DNA of 34,561 bases from Deltaproteobacteria bacterium GWC2_65_14 (GCA_001797615.1 MGPV01000054.1:1-34561), one strand, 5' to 3'; shown: positions 25,879 to 33,978, numbered from the stretch's first letter. Translations and numbers: made by a program. Notes: generated by a model from the letters alone, not told the origin.

Positions 25879-26922
25879 CTACACGTTGAACCGGACATGC
25901 ACGATCTCCCCGTCCCGGACGACGTAGTCCTTCCCTTCCAGCCTCAGCTTCCCTCCGGTTTTCGCGTTCGCCATGGAGCCGCAGCGAAAGAACTCCCCGC
26001 AGTCGATCACCTCCGCGCGGATGAAGCCCTTCCCCATGTCGGAGTGGATCTTCCCCGCCGCCGCGTGGGCGGTCGTCCCCCTGCGGACGTTCCAGCCCCT
26101 CACCTCATCCTCCCCTACCGTGAAAAAGGAGATGTGGTCCATCGCCTCGAGCGCGGCCCGAACCAGCCGGTCCCGGGCCCCCCGGCCGACCCCCATCTCC
26201 CGGAGGAACTCGGCCTGCTCTCCGGGGGAGAGCCGGGATATCTCCTCCTCGACCAGGGCGCAGAGCCGCACCAGGGGGATCCCCTTCGAGGAGGCGACCT
26301 CCGAAAGCTCCGGAAACGGCTCCCCCCGGATCGCCTCCTCTCCCACGTTCAGCGCGAGGACGAGCGGAAGCTGGCTGACGAACCGGAACCCCGACAGGGT
26401 GCGGGCCTCCTCCGCCGCCAGGGAAATCTCCCGGACCGGCAGCCCGTTCTCGAGCGACTCGATCACGCGGTGGAGAGCGGACCACTCGGCGTCCCTGCGG
26501 GCCTCCTTCGTCATCCGCTCGATCCTCTTCTGGGCGACGAGATAGTCGGACAGCACCAGCTCCGACAGGATCTCCCGGAACTCCTTGAGGGGATTCAGCC
26601 CTTCCGGGGGGGCGGGACGGAAGTCGTCCGCGAATCCCCGGAGCACCAGGTCCAGGACATCGACGTTCCGGATCCGGACGAGGGTTTCCGGGGGAAGCAG
26701 CGTACCCTCCCCCGGGTCGATCTCGGTGAAGACGATGGAGACATGGGTGGTCTTTTTCGGACGATAGATTTCGGCCAGACGGTCCACGCGGTCGTCGGGC
26801 ACCTTGATCGTGCAGACCCCGGCATGCCGGCCGGAAGACCCGGAGGCGTCGCCCCCCCCCGACAGGGAGCGGAAGAGCGTGCTCTTCCCGACCCCTCCGT
26901 TTCCGAAGATCCCGACCTTCAC
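25879..26922 (-). CDS. Divergent YchF/OLA1-like P-loop NTPase with TGS domain
   Basis: 347 residues, like YchF (about 363). YchF proteins bind ATP and associate with ribosomes and stress responses. The P-loop GNGGVGKST (7-15) replaces the usual GxPNVGKST; the switch region reads TEIDPGEGTLLPPE where YchF normally has a DIAGL-type motif. The middle part has the long coiled helix region, the nucleotide-base segment PLVLALNVGE, and the C-terminus is a TGS-like domain (RRGTTAHAAAGKIHSDMGKGFIRAEVID). The GTG at 26922 overlaps the PIG-L stop by 4 nt. A 962-codon open frame continues upstream but is non-coding there. It may be a specialised paralogue. Confidence 0.8.
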   Translation of the reverse strand: MKVGIFGNGGVGKSTLFRSLSGGGDASGSSGRHAGVCTIKVPDDRVDRLAEIYRPKKTTHVSIVFTEIDPGEGTLLPPETLVRIRNVDVLDLVLRGFADDFRPAPPEGLNPLKEFREILSELVLSDYLVAQKRIERMTKEARRDAEWSALHRVIESLENGLPVREISLAAEEARTLSGFRFVSQLPLVLALNVGEEAIRGEPFPELSEVASSKGIPLVRLCALVEEEISRLSPGEQAEFLREMGVGRGARDRLVRAALEAMDHISFFTVGEDEVRGWNVRRGTTAHAAAGKIHSDMGKGFIRAEVIDCGEFFRCGSMANAKTGGKLRLEGKDYVVRDGEIVHVRFNV

Positions 26923-27701
26923 GTACGGGAGTTCTCCATGTCCGGAATCCCCTGGAAGAGATCCTCCTCGGGAAGGGAGACCGCGCAGCCCCTGTGCCTG
27001 GCAAGGACGTAGCTCTCGAGGCGGCAGAATTCCAGATACCCTTCCCTGGAGAGGATCCGGCGGGCATCCTTCTCCTGGGTCTTGTGGGAGGCAAAGGCCT
27101 CGATCTTGGTGTCCACGAAGGAGGAGGTGTCGATGAAGGTCGTCAGCTCCTTCCGGGGAACACCCGCGAGAGGGATCCCCCACCGTTCGAGGATCTCCCG
27201 GGCGATCTCGAACTGGTACAATTTGTACGGGGCCCACGGGGACATCCCGTTTCCCTTTGGACCGGGAAAGCGGGAGGGGTCGGCGGCGGCGTCGAACGCC
27301 TCGAGGGCGATCGCCGACATCGCCACGTGGTCCGGATGCCGGGAGACTCCTTCGGGCCCGAACCCGATCAGGACATGGGGACGGACTCTGCGGATCTGCT
27401 CGACCGTTTTCCCGAGAATCCGCTCGCGCGGCGTGTGAACGAGCTGCTTGTCCCGGAACCCGAGGAAGACGACCTCCCGGATCCCCAGGATCCCGGCCGC
27501 CTCCCGCAGCTCCCTCTCGCGGACCTCGCCGAGCCGATCCCGCTCCGCTACCGGAGGATCGCCCGTCATCCCCTCCTCTCCCCTCGTCGCCGTCACGAGG
27601 GTGACCTCGACTCCCTCGCGTGCGTACCGGGCGATCGTTCCCCCCGGCCCGAAGGTTTCGTCGTCGGGATGGGCCAGCAGCAGCAGCAAGCGTCTTGTCA
27701 T
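26919..27701 (-). CDS. PIG-L (LmbE) family deacetylase
   Basis: 260 residues with the zinc-binding AHPDDE motif (10-15) and the later RHPDHVAMS motif, both needed for catalysis in the family. PIG-L enzymes remove N-acetyl groups from GlcNAc-containing substrates, as in bacillithiol, mycothiol or lipid glycan synthesis; the substrate here is unknown. No signal peptide is evident, so it should act in the cytoplasm. The ATG at 27701 has a GAGGAAG site about 9 nt upstream. It is translationally coupled (GTGA) to the YchF-like gene and divergent from the patatin gene. Confidence 0.88.
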   Translation of the reverse strand: MTRRLLLLLAHPDDETFGPGGTIARYAREGVEVTLVTATRGEEGMTGDPPVAERDRLGEVRERELREAAGILGIREVVFLGFRDKQLVHTPRERILGKTVEQIRRVRPHVLIGFGPEGVSRHPDHVAMSAIALEAFDAAADPSRFPGPKGNGMSPWAPYKLYQFEIAREILERWGIPLAGVPRKELTTFIDTSSFVDTKIEAFASHKTQEKDARRILSREGYLEFCRLESYVLARHRGCAVSLPEEDLFQGIPDMENSRT

Positions 27702-27771
27702 TCCGGAAGGCTTCCTCGCAAGGGATGAATTCCCCTATAGGATTGCCACAATAGCACAAAGGTTTCCCCGC

Positions 27772-27800
27772 TTGCACCCCGCCGGGAGAACCCCTATCCT
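27772..27800 (+). promoter_or_regulatory. Sigma-70 promoter of the patatin gene
   Basis: TTGCAC (27772-27777), a 17-nt spacer and TATCCT (27795-27800). The predicted start near 27807 places the long hairpin at the very beginning of the transcript. Confidence 0.6.
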
Positions 27801-27815
27801 TGTTTCCGATGGACC

Positions 27816-27891
27816 AGTACTCCGTTTCACAAATACGGCTGCATTCGAGCGCCGCTCTCGGTGCGACACCGTATTTATGAAGCGGAGTACT
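27816..27891 (+). promoter_or_regulatory. Long leader stem-loop enclosing the patatin start codon
   Basis: Arms 27816-27838 and 27869-27891 are 23 nt each and pair with only one G-U wobble and one C-A mismatch. The 30-nt loop has its own small GAGCG-C-CGCTC stem. The patatin ATG (27877-27879) lies within the 3' arm, and no ribosome site is visible before it. This could hold translation off until the stem opens. A decayed mobile-element end is the alternative, but no target duplication is seen. Confidence 0.7.
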
Positions 27892-29040
27892 AAATCGGCG
27901 CTGGTCCTCGGTGGAGGCGGAATCACGGGGGGAGTCTATGAGCTGGGAGTCCTCTCCGCCCTCGACGAGTTCGTCGTCCGCGGGAAAAAGGCGATCGATT
28001 TCGACACTTTCGTCGGGATCAGCTCCGGCAGCATCCTGGCCGCCTTCCTCGCGAACGGGATCTCGGTGGCCGAGATGTGCAAGGGAATCCTGGGGGAGGA
28101 GGGTCACCCCCTGCTTTTGCGCCGGGAGGACATCTACAGGATCCGCGTTTCTCCCCTCTTTCGGTCCGCCTGGCGGTTCGCGCGGAACATCGGCCCGGTC
28201 TTCCGCTACCTGCGCCGCGAGCGGCAGGAGATCACCCTCCTGAACACGATCTCGATGTTCGAGCAGTTCCTCCCGGCAGGGTTTTTTTCGAACGAGAACC
28301 TCGAGCGGTACGTGCGGAGGATCCTCTCCGGGGAGGGGCGGACGAACGACTTCCGGGAAACCGCGCGGGAACTCTTCATCGTCGCCACCGAGATCGACAC
28401 CGGGGAACGGTGGGTGTTCGGGAAGCAGGCGGTCGAAGACGTCCCGGTCTCGAAGGCGATCCAGGCCTCCTGCGCCATCCCGGTCTTCTTCGAGCCGGTG
28501 CGGATCGCCGACCGCTTCTTCGTGGACGGCGCGACCGAGCGGGCCGGCCACCTCGACATCCCGGTGGGGGTTGGGGCCGGGCTGGTGGTGATGATCAACC
28601 CGACCGTGCCCGTCTACAACGACCGGACCGTGGTCTGCATCCCCACGATCCTCGGGAACTGCAGCTCGATCACGGAGATCGGGTTCCCGAACATCGCGGA
28701 CCAGACCTTCCGGATCAACTCCCGGGTGAAGCTCGAGCTGGCGATGGAGGTCTACCGGAAGCGCCATCCCGACATCGACTTCCTGCTGCTCGAGCCGGCC
28801 CCGATGGAGTCCACCCTCTTCCTCTACGGGAGCATGAATTTCTCGGAGCGTGTCCAGGTGCTAAACTACGGGTACAATTCCGCCGCTTTCTACTTCATGG
28901 AGCATTTCGATATGCTGAAAGCCTGTTTCGCGAAACACGACATGGAGGTCTCCTTGGACCGGATCCGGACCGACCGGTTCCTGGAGCTCGCGTCGCGCCC
29001 GAAGGCGCGGCGGAGGTTCGCCATGAAACCTTACCGGTAG
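27877..29040 (+). CDS. Patatin-like phospholipase
   Basis: Serine lipid acyl hydrolase of 387 residues. The oxyanion motif LGGGGITGG (11-19), nucleophile elbow GISSG with Ser49 and catalytic Asp217 in VDGATE complete the Ser-Asp dyad. Most patatins have GxSxG as GTSAG; this one has GISSG, still consistent. No signal peptide is seen. The ATG at 27877 is the only reasonable start before the GGGG motif, yet it has no ribosome site and lies in the 3' arm of a 23-bp stem. The gene converges on amtB, 25 nt away. Bacterial members include secreted toxins and housekeeping lipases; the role here is unknown. Confidence 0.88.
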   Translation: MKRSTKSALVLGGGGITGGVYELGVLSALDEFVVRGKKAIDFDTFVGISSGSILAAFLANGISVAEMCKGILGEEGHPLLLRREDIYRIRVSPLFRSAWRFARNIGPVFRYLRRERQEITLLNTISMFEQFLPAGFFSNENLERYVRRILSGEGRTNDFRETARELFIVATEIDTGERWVFGKQAVEDVPVSKAIQASCAIPVFFEPVRIADRFFVDGATERAGHLDIPVGVGAGLVVMINPTVPVYNDRTVVCIPTILGNCSSITEIGFPNIADQTFRINSRVKLELAMEVYRKRHPDIDFLLLEPAPMESTLFLYGSMNFSERVQVLNYGYNSAAFYFMEHFDMLKACFAKHDMEVSLDRIRTDRFLELASRPKARRRFAMKPYR

Positions 29041-29065
29041 CGCCCGGAACCGGGAGGAACGGCGC

Positions 29066-30286
29066 CTACCAGTTGTAGCCCGCCTCCCCGTGCTGGGCGA
29101 GGTCGAGCCCCATGACCTCCTCCTCGCCGGGCACGCGCAGCCCCACCACCCTGTCCAGGAGCCGGAACAGCAGCCAGGTCACGACGAACGCGTAGGCCGC
29201 CGAGACCGCCGCGGCCGCCGCCTGGACGGCGAGAAGCCCCGGATTCCCGAAGAACAGGCCGTTTCCCCCCGCCGCGTTGACCGCCGTCGAGGCGAACAAC
29301 CCGGTGGCGAGGGCTCCCCAGGTGCCGCCGACGCCGTGGACCCCGACGACATCGAGCGAGTCGTCGTACCCGAGCCTGCCCTTCATCATCACCGCGCCGT
29401 AGCAGAGCGCGCCCGCCACCCCTCCGATCGCGACGGCGGAGACCGGGCCGACGAACCCCGCCGCCGGGGTGATCGCGACCAGCCCCGCCACCGCGCCGGA
29501 GGCGGCTCCCAGGACGGTCGGCTTCCCGCGGTGGATCCACTCCGCGAAGGCCCAGGAGAGCATCGCCGTCGACGCGGCCATGTGGGTCACCACGAAGGCG
29601 CTGGTGGAGAGTCCCCCCGCCGACAGGGCGCTGCCGGCGTTGAACCCGAACCAGCCGAACCAGAGGATCCCGGCGCCGAGCACCGTCATCGGGAGGTTGT
29701 GGGGGGCCATGTTGTCGGTCCCGTGTCCCCGGCGCTTCCCGGCGACCAGGACCGCCGCCAGGGCGCTCGCCCCGGAGGTGATGTGGACCACCGTCCCGCC
29801 GGCGAAGTCGAGCACGCCGAGGTTCCGGATCCATCCCCCGACCCCCCAGACCCAGTGGGCGACCGGGCAGTAGACCAGCAGCGACCAGAGGAGCACGAAG
29901 ACGAGGAAGGCCGAGAACTTCAGCCGCTCGGCGAAGGCCCCGGTGATGAGCGCCGGAGTGATCACCGCGAACATCGCCTGGTAGATCATGAACGCCTGGT
30001 GGGGGACCGTCGCCACGTAGTCCGGGTAGGGGTCGAGCCCCACGCCGCGCAGCGCGAACCAGGAGAGGTCCCCGATGATCCCCTTCACGTCCGGGCCGAA
30101 GGAAAGGGAGTACCCGATGAAAAGCCATTCGACGCTGACCAGGCCGATCACGATCAGCGACTGCATGATGGTGCCCAGGGTGTTCTTCCTGCGGACCATC
30201 CCCCCGTAGAACAGGGCGAGACCCGGAGTCATGAGCATCACAAGCGCCGCGGAGAGCAGAATGAACGCGGTGTCTCCCGTGTTCAT
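29066..30286 (-). CDS. amtB: Ammonium transporter AmtB
   Basis: Inner-membrane ammonium channel of 406 residues with about eleven helices. The pore histidines are present at H168 (VVHITSGA) and H317 (VGVHGVGG), almost the same numbers as in E. coli AmtB. The C-terminal tail VMGLDLAQHGEAGYNW is the segment that contacts the PII protein GlnK. No glnK lies next to it in the window, unlike the common glnK-amtB pair. The ATG at 30286 has AAGGAGG 8 nt upstream. A sigma-54 promoter lies about 50 nt upstream, consistent with NtrC-type nitrogen control. Confidence 0.96.
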   Translation of the reverse strand: MNTGDTAFILLSAALVMLMTPGLALFYGGMVRRKNTLGTIMQSLIVIGLVSVEWLFIGYSLSFGPDVKGIIGDLSWFALRGVGLDPYPDYVATVPHQAFMIYQAMFAVITPALITGAFAERLKFSAFLVFVLLWSLLVYCPVAHWVWGVGGWIRNLGVLDFAGGTVVHITSGASALAAVLVAGKRRGHGTDNMAPHNLPMTVLGAGILWFGWFGFNAGSALSAGGLSTSAFVVTHMAASTAMLSWAFAEWIHRGKPTVLGAASGAVAGLVAITPAAGFVGPVSAVAIGGVAGALCYGAVMMKGRLGYDDSLDVVGVHGVGGTWGALATGLFASTAVNAAGGNGLFFGNPGLLAVQAAAAAVSAAYAFVVTWLLFRLLDRVVGLRVPGEEEVMGLDLAQHGEAGYNW

Positions 30287-30333
30287 GGTGGGTTCCTCCT
30301 TCCGGTGACGGGTGCCTACCGGCTACGGAAACG

Positions 30334-30348
30334 GCAATCCTTGTGCCA
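30334..30348 (-). promoter_or_regulatory. Sigma-54 (-24/-12) promoter of amtB
   Basis: The minus strand reads TGGCAC-AAGGA-TTGC, with GG and GC at exactly the -24/-12 spacing. The predicted start near 30322 leaves a leader of about 36 nt. Confidence 0.82.
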
Positions 30349-30349
30349 T

Positions 30350-30378
30350 CCCGATAGCTCCTTTAACATCGGGAGCTT
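30350..30378 (-). promoter_or_regulatory. Two overlapping inverted repeats upstream of the sigma-54 promoter
   Basis: On the minus strand AGCTCC-N10-GGAGCT and CCCGAT-N12-ATCGGG overlap and cannot both form. They may be an activator site or the terminator of the upstream kinase gene. Confidence 0.35.
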
Positions 30379-30464
30379 TCCACGGAACCTCGCTCCGGAG
30401 ACGAAAACAGTAGTGTAAGGAAAAGGTAACGATTGTCTGCTTTTCGACAACGAACCCGACGGAT

Positions 30465-33263
30465 TCACCCCGGGGGATGTCCGGGCCGGTCTCGGTCGAG
30501 CACCTCCCGGACGGTTTTCGCGAGGAGATCGGCCCGGTAGGGCTTCGCCAGGAAGGCGGACGCCCGCGAAGCCTTTCCCGCGGCCTCGTCGTCCTCGGAG
30601 CGGTAGCCGCTGGAAAGAATGACCCTGGCCCCGGGGTCCAGCTTCCGGATCCGCTCCAGGACCTCCATGCCGGAGAGGCGGGGCATCGACAGGTCCAGGA
30701 GGACGAGGTCGATGCGCTTGCGGTACCGGACGAACATGTCGATCGCCTGTTGCCCGTCGGCCGCGGAGAGCACCGTGTAGCCGTGGATCTCGAGGACCTG
30801 CCGTCCCAGGTCCCGGATCATCTCCTCGTCGTCGGCCAGGAGGACCGTCTCCTTCCCCCGGTGCGAACCGGGCTGTTCCGGGACCGCCTCCGTCTGCCTC
30901 ACCGGCTCCCCCGCCCGGGGGATGTAGACACGGAAGGCGCTCCCCTCGTCCCTGCGGCTCTCCACGTTGATCCAGCCGGCATGCTGCTTGACGATCCCGA
31001 AGACGGTGGAGAGCCCCAGCCCGGTCCCGCGACCCATCTTCTTCGTGGTGAAGAACGGCTCGAAGACCCTCCGCCGGGTCTCCTCGTCCATCCCGACACC
31101 GTTGTCGACGACCGAGACCATGACGAAATCCCCTTCCCGGGCGTAGGGGAAGGAGCGGAGATACTCCTCGGGAATTGTCACGTTTTCCGCGGAAACCCGG
31201 ATGCGGAATCCGCCCGGCGCCGTGGGGACCTTCCGGGCGCCGTCCAGGCACTCCGTCACGGCATCCCGCGCGTTCACGCACAGGTTCATCAGCACCTGTT
31301 GGAGCTGCCCGGAATCGGCGGCGGCAGGCCACAGGTCCGGCGGCGAAAGCATGTCCACGCCGATCCGGCGGTCGATCGTCTGGGAGAACAGGTGCACCAC
31401 TTCCGCGACCACGCTCCCCACGTTCACGGCCTCCCGCTCGATCGGGGAGCGCCTGGAAAATTCGAGCAGCTGGCGGACGAGCCGCGCCGCCCGCTCCGAC
31501 GCATGGATCGACTCCTCGACCGGCGCCAGGGCCGCGGACTCCGGCTTGAGCAACCTCCGGGCGAGATCCAGGTTCCCCAGGATCCCGGTCAGGATGTTGT
31601 TGAAGTCGTGCGCCACCCCGCCCGCCAGCGTCCCCACCGCCTCCAGCTTCTGCATCGCGACGACCTGCCGTTCGAGGCGTCGCCTCTCGGTGACGTCGGA
31701 CCCGACCGCAAGGATGGAGGACGGCTTCCCTTCGGCGTCCGGCAGGACGGCCGCACTCCACACGATGATCCGCTCTTCCCCCCGCCTGCCCAGGAGTGGG
31801 TGCTCCGACGCCCCGGGGTCCTCCCCGCTCCGGATCCTCTGCAGCAATTCCTCGAACGGGGCCCGGTGCTCGGCGGGGACGAGAAGGTCGGCCGCGCGCC
31901 GCCCGAGCACCTGCCCCGCCGTACGGCCGGTGACCTCCTCGCACATCCGGTTGAAGAGGAGGATCTCTCCGCCCTGCCCCAGCTGCATCACGAGCGACCC
32001 GGAGACATCGAGAATCCTCGAGGAAAAATCCCGCTCCGACCGCAGATCCTCCAGCACCTGTTTCCGCTGCGTGACATCCCGGAGGAGGATCATCCCGAGA
32101 GGCCCCTTCATCAAGGGCTCGTAGTCCTCGTTCCGGTTCCCCCTCGGCACCCAGGTCACCGTCAGCTCACAGGGGAAGACACTTCCGTCCTTCCGGAGGA
32201 TCGGTATCTCCCGGGCTTCCTCGCCGTTCCCCTGCTCCGAAAGACGCTCCATGCGGGCGAACTGACCGTCCCGAATCTCCGGGGGGAAGATCCGGGCATA
32301 CTCCGCGCCCGCGAGTTCCTCCGCGGAAGGGTATCCGAGCATCGCGGCGCCGGCCGGGTTGACCCGCACGATCCTTCCTCCCCGGACCAGGATCACCCCG
32401 TCCCGCTGGGTCCCCAGCAGGTCGTCGTAGGCGTTCTTCGCGCAGACGAACATTTCGTGCCGCCTGGCGCTGAGGATCGCGGTCTCGAGCCTCGACGCCA
32501 TCGCCTTGAGGGCCTCGACCTCGAGCGGGTCGAAGGCGTCCTCGACCGACCCGTACAGGGTGAGCGCCATCGGCGCCATCCCCCTCCCGCGGATCGGGAA
32601 GGAGGCCGCGCTCCGGATCCGGAAGGTCTCGAAGACCGCCTTCCAGGGGAGGAGGGCGGCGGCGCCCCGGACCCGGTTCACCACACAGGGCATGCCGGTG
32701 CGGATCGCCTTCCCCGTCGGCTCCTGTCCCTCCGGGGAGTCGTCCCAGCGGACGGCGATCCTCGAGAGAACGCCTCTTCCGGATCCGGCGCTCCGCGCGA
32801 CCCGGACCCTGCCGTCCGGGTCGCCGGCCCCGATCCATGCCAGCGCGTAGCCGCGGCCCGAGGTCAGCCCCTCGCAGACGAGGGAGAGGATCCGCTCCTC
32901 CTCCAGGACGCCGATCACCGCCTGGTCCACGCCCGCCATGACGCGGAAGCGGCGCTCGAGCCGTTCCTTCAGGAAGAACCATCGCTCCGTGAGGGCGAAC
33001 CCGGTCGCCAGGAGGAAGGAGATCCCGAATTCGACCACCGGGACGGTCATCTCCCCGCTCCCGGGATCCCCGTCCGCCACCATCTGGACGATCGACCCGA
33101 CCCGGAGCACTCCCATCAGCAGCAGCGCCAGCGTGACGAGCGACCAGTGGGGCCCCAGACGCTTGTGGTAGACAAACCGCAGGGAAAGCGCGGCCGCCAG
33201 AAACTGGAAGATCGCGGATACGACGAAGAGCGCGATCAAAATACCCCCCCGGGACTGCGGCAT
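30465..33263 (-). CDS. Membrane-bound hybrid histidine kinase (GAF-PAS-PAS-HisKA-HATPase-REC)
   Basis: Sensor kinase of 932 residues. About three N-terminal transmembrane helices (10-30, 42-60, 75-95) are followed by a GAF-like domain (about 115-265), two PAS domains (about 285-410 and 415-535), HisKA with His552 in GGVAHDFNN, HATPase (NLCVNARDAV, GTGLGLST) and a receiver with Asp857 in VLLDLSMP. There is no DNA-binding output. The ATG at 33263 lacks a well-placed ribosome site; an in-frame TTG at 33239 follows a G-run by 4 nt and would give a protein starting at IALFVVSAIFQF. It lies upstream of amtB on the same strand, but 178 nt and a separate promoter intervene. Confidence 0.92.
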   Translation of the reverse strand: MPQSRGGILIALFVVSAIFQFLAAALSLRFVYHKRLGPHWSLVTLALLLMGVLRVGSIVQMVADGDPGSGEMTVPVVEFGISFLLATGFALTERWFFLKERLERRFRVMAGVDQAVIGVLEEERILSLVCEGLTSGRGYALAWIGAGDPDGRVRVARSAGSGRGVLSRIAVRWDDSPEGQEPTGKAIRTGMPCVVNRVRGAAALLPWKAVFETFRIRSAASFPIRGRGMAPMALTLYGSVEDAFDPLEVEALKAMASRLETAILSARRHEMFVCAKNAYDDLLGTQRDGVILVRGGRIVRVNPAGAAMLGYPSAEELAGAEYARIFPPEIRDGQFARMERLSEQGNGEEAREIPILRKDGSVFPCELTVTWVPRGNRNEDYEPLMKGPLGMILLRDVTQRKQVLEDLRSERDFSSRILDVSGSLVMQLGQGGEILLFNRMCEEVTGRTAGQVLGRRAADLLVPAEHRAPFEELLQRIRSGEDPGASEHPLLGRRGEERIIVWSAAVLPDAEGKPSSILAVGSDVTERRRLERQVVAMQKLEAVGTLAGGVAHDFNNILTGILGNLDLARRLLKPESAALAPVEESIHASERAARLVRQLLEFSRRSPIEREAVNVGSVVAEVVHLFSQTIDRRIGVDMLSPPDLWPAAADSGQLQQVLMNLCVNARDAVTECLDGARKVPTAPGGFRIRVSAENVTIPEEYLRSFPYAREGDFVMVSVVDNGVGMDEETRRRVFEPFFTTKKMGRGTGLGLSTVFGIVKQHAGWINVESRRDEGSAFRVYIPRAGEPVRQTEAVPEQPGSHRGKETVLLADDEEMIRDLGRQVLEIHGYTVLSAADGQQAIDMFVRYRKRIDLVLLDLSMPRLSGMEVLERIRKLDPGARVILSSGYRSEDDEAAGKASRASAFLAKPYRADLLAKTVREVLDRDRPGHPPG

Positions 33264-33408
33264 CCGACGATTCCGATGCCCCCTGCTCCTTCATAACGGA
33301 AACAGGCTGGGAAATCCTTACCTTTTTTTCATCCGCTGCCCCCTCCACATGGACCCGATTCCTCGACGACGGCGAGGAGGAATAGGATCCACGATTTTTC
33401 CAGGGGGT

Positions 33409-33437
33409 TTGAACCGGGAAAGAGAATCCCGTATGCT
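33409..33437 (+). promoter_or_regulatory. Sigma-70 promoter of the OsmC gene with a palindrome in the spacer
   Basis: TTGAAC (33409-33414), a 17-nt spacer and TATGCT (33432-33437). The spacer is CGGGA-N7-TCCCG, an inverted repeat filling the whole gap between the boxes, so a dimeric regulator probably binds there. Confidence 0.6.
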
Positions 33438-33488
33438 GGTTTCTGCAGCGGCAAAACGGAGTTCCTATTCCAGGAGGAGAGGTGTGCC

Positions 33489-33959
33489 ATGGGGCAGGTC
33501 GTCCACACGTCGCGGATCACGATCACCCGGGAGAAGGGTCCCACCCGCAAGGCGATGATCGAGGGGTTCCCGGAGCCGGTCTACTACGGGGTCCACGGAG
33601 GGATCAAGAAGTTCTACAAGATCGAGCCGGAGAAGGAGCATGCCGCCACCCTCGACCACATCGTCGGCGCGGTCGGCGGCTGAATGATGGGGACACTGGC
33701 CGCGGTGCTGGCCAGCAGGAAGATCCCGACCTTCGGCGACCGCTACCGGGCCGACATCGAGGGGGAGATCGAGGATGTCGCCGGGGTGATGAAGATCGTA
33801 AGGATCCGGGTCCGGTACACCCTGAAGGCGCCTCCGGGCAAGAGCGCGGAGGCAAAAGAAGCGCTGGGGGCCTACCTCACCCAGTGCCCCGCCGCGATGA
33901 GCGTTTCGGGATGCATCGAACTGTCCCACGAGATCGACGTCACGGAACTCGAGGCCTGA
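33489..33959 (+). CDS. OsmC-family peroxide/thiol protein, probable selenoprotein with UGA (Sec) at codon 65
   Basis: OsmC proteins reduce organic hydroperoxides with a reactive cysteine pair. Two frames (33489-33683 and 33684-33959) join without shift through a single in-frame TGA at 33681-33683, giving 156 residues. The TGA falls in HIVGAVGG-X-MMGTLAAVLA, exactly where OsmC proteins have their peroxidatic Cys; the second Cys (C133 in TQCPAAMSV) is present. Both sides read as intact OsmC sequence. A hairpin with GGU in its loop lies 20 nt after the TGA. The ATG at 33489 has a strong AGGAGGAGAGG site. An ordinary nonsense mutation or sequencing error is the alternative, but a random hit at this one codon is unlikely. 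Confidence 0.82.
33696..33715 (+). promoter_or_regulatory. Bacterial SECIS-like hairpin
   Basis: CTGGCC (33696-33701) pairs with GGCCAG (33710-33715); a further G-U pair closes a loop with GGU at 33704-33706, starting 20 nt after the UGA. Bacterial SECIS elements need a small loop with an early G about 16-37 nt after the UGA, and this one fits. Confidence 0.7.
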
Positions 33960-33978
33960 GGAAACGGGAGGATCCCCG

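Noticed and set aside
27816-27891. Rho-independent terminator
   Set aside because: It lies downstream of a promoter and contains the patatin start codon, with no U-run, so termination is not the likely role.
26923-28767. Upstream part of a 962-codon minus-strand frame ending in the YchF-like gene
   Set aside because: It crosses the PIG-L and patatin genes in other frames and has low-complexity composition; the P-loop right after the GTG at 26922 marks the real start.
30477-33296. 939-codon plus-strand frame opposite the second hybrid kinase
   Set aside because: It is a shadow rich in Arg, Pro, Gly, Asp and His without domains; the minus strand encodes clear GAF, PAS, HisKA and receiver motifs.
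33684-33959. The second half of the OsmC gene as a separate 91-residue gene starting at ATGATG
   Set aside because: It has no own ribosome site, starts in the middle of the OsmC fold, and the upstream frame ends exactly at the missing Cys codon. One gene with a recoded UGA explains it better.
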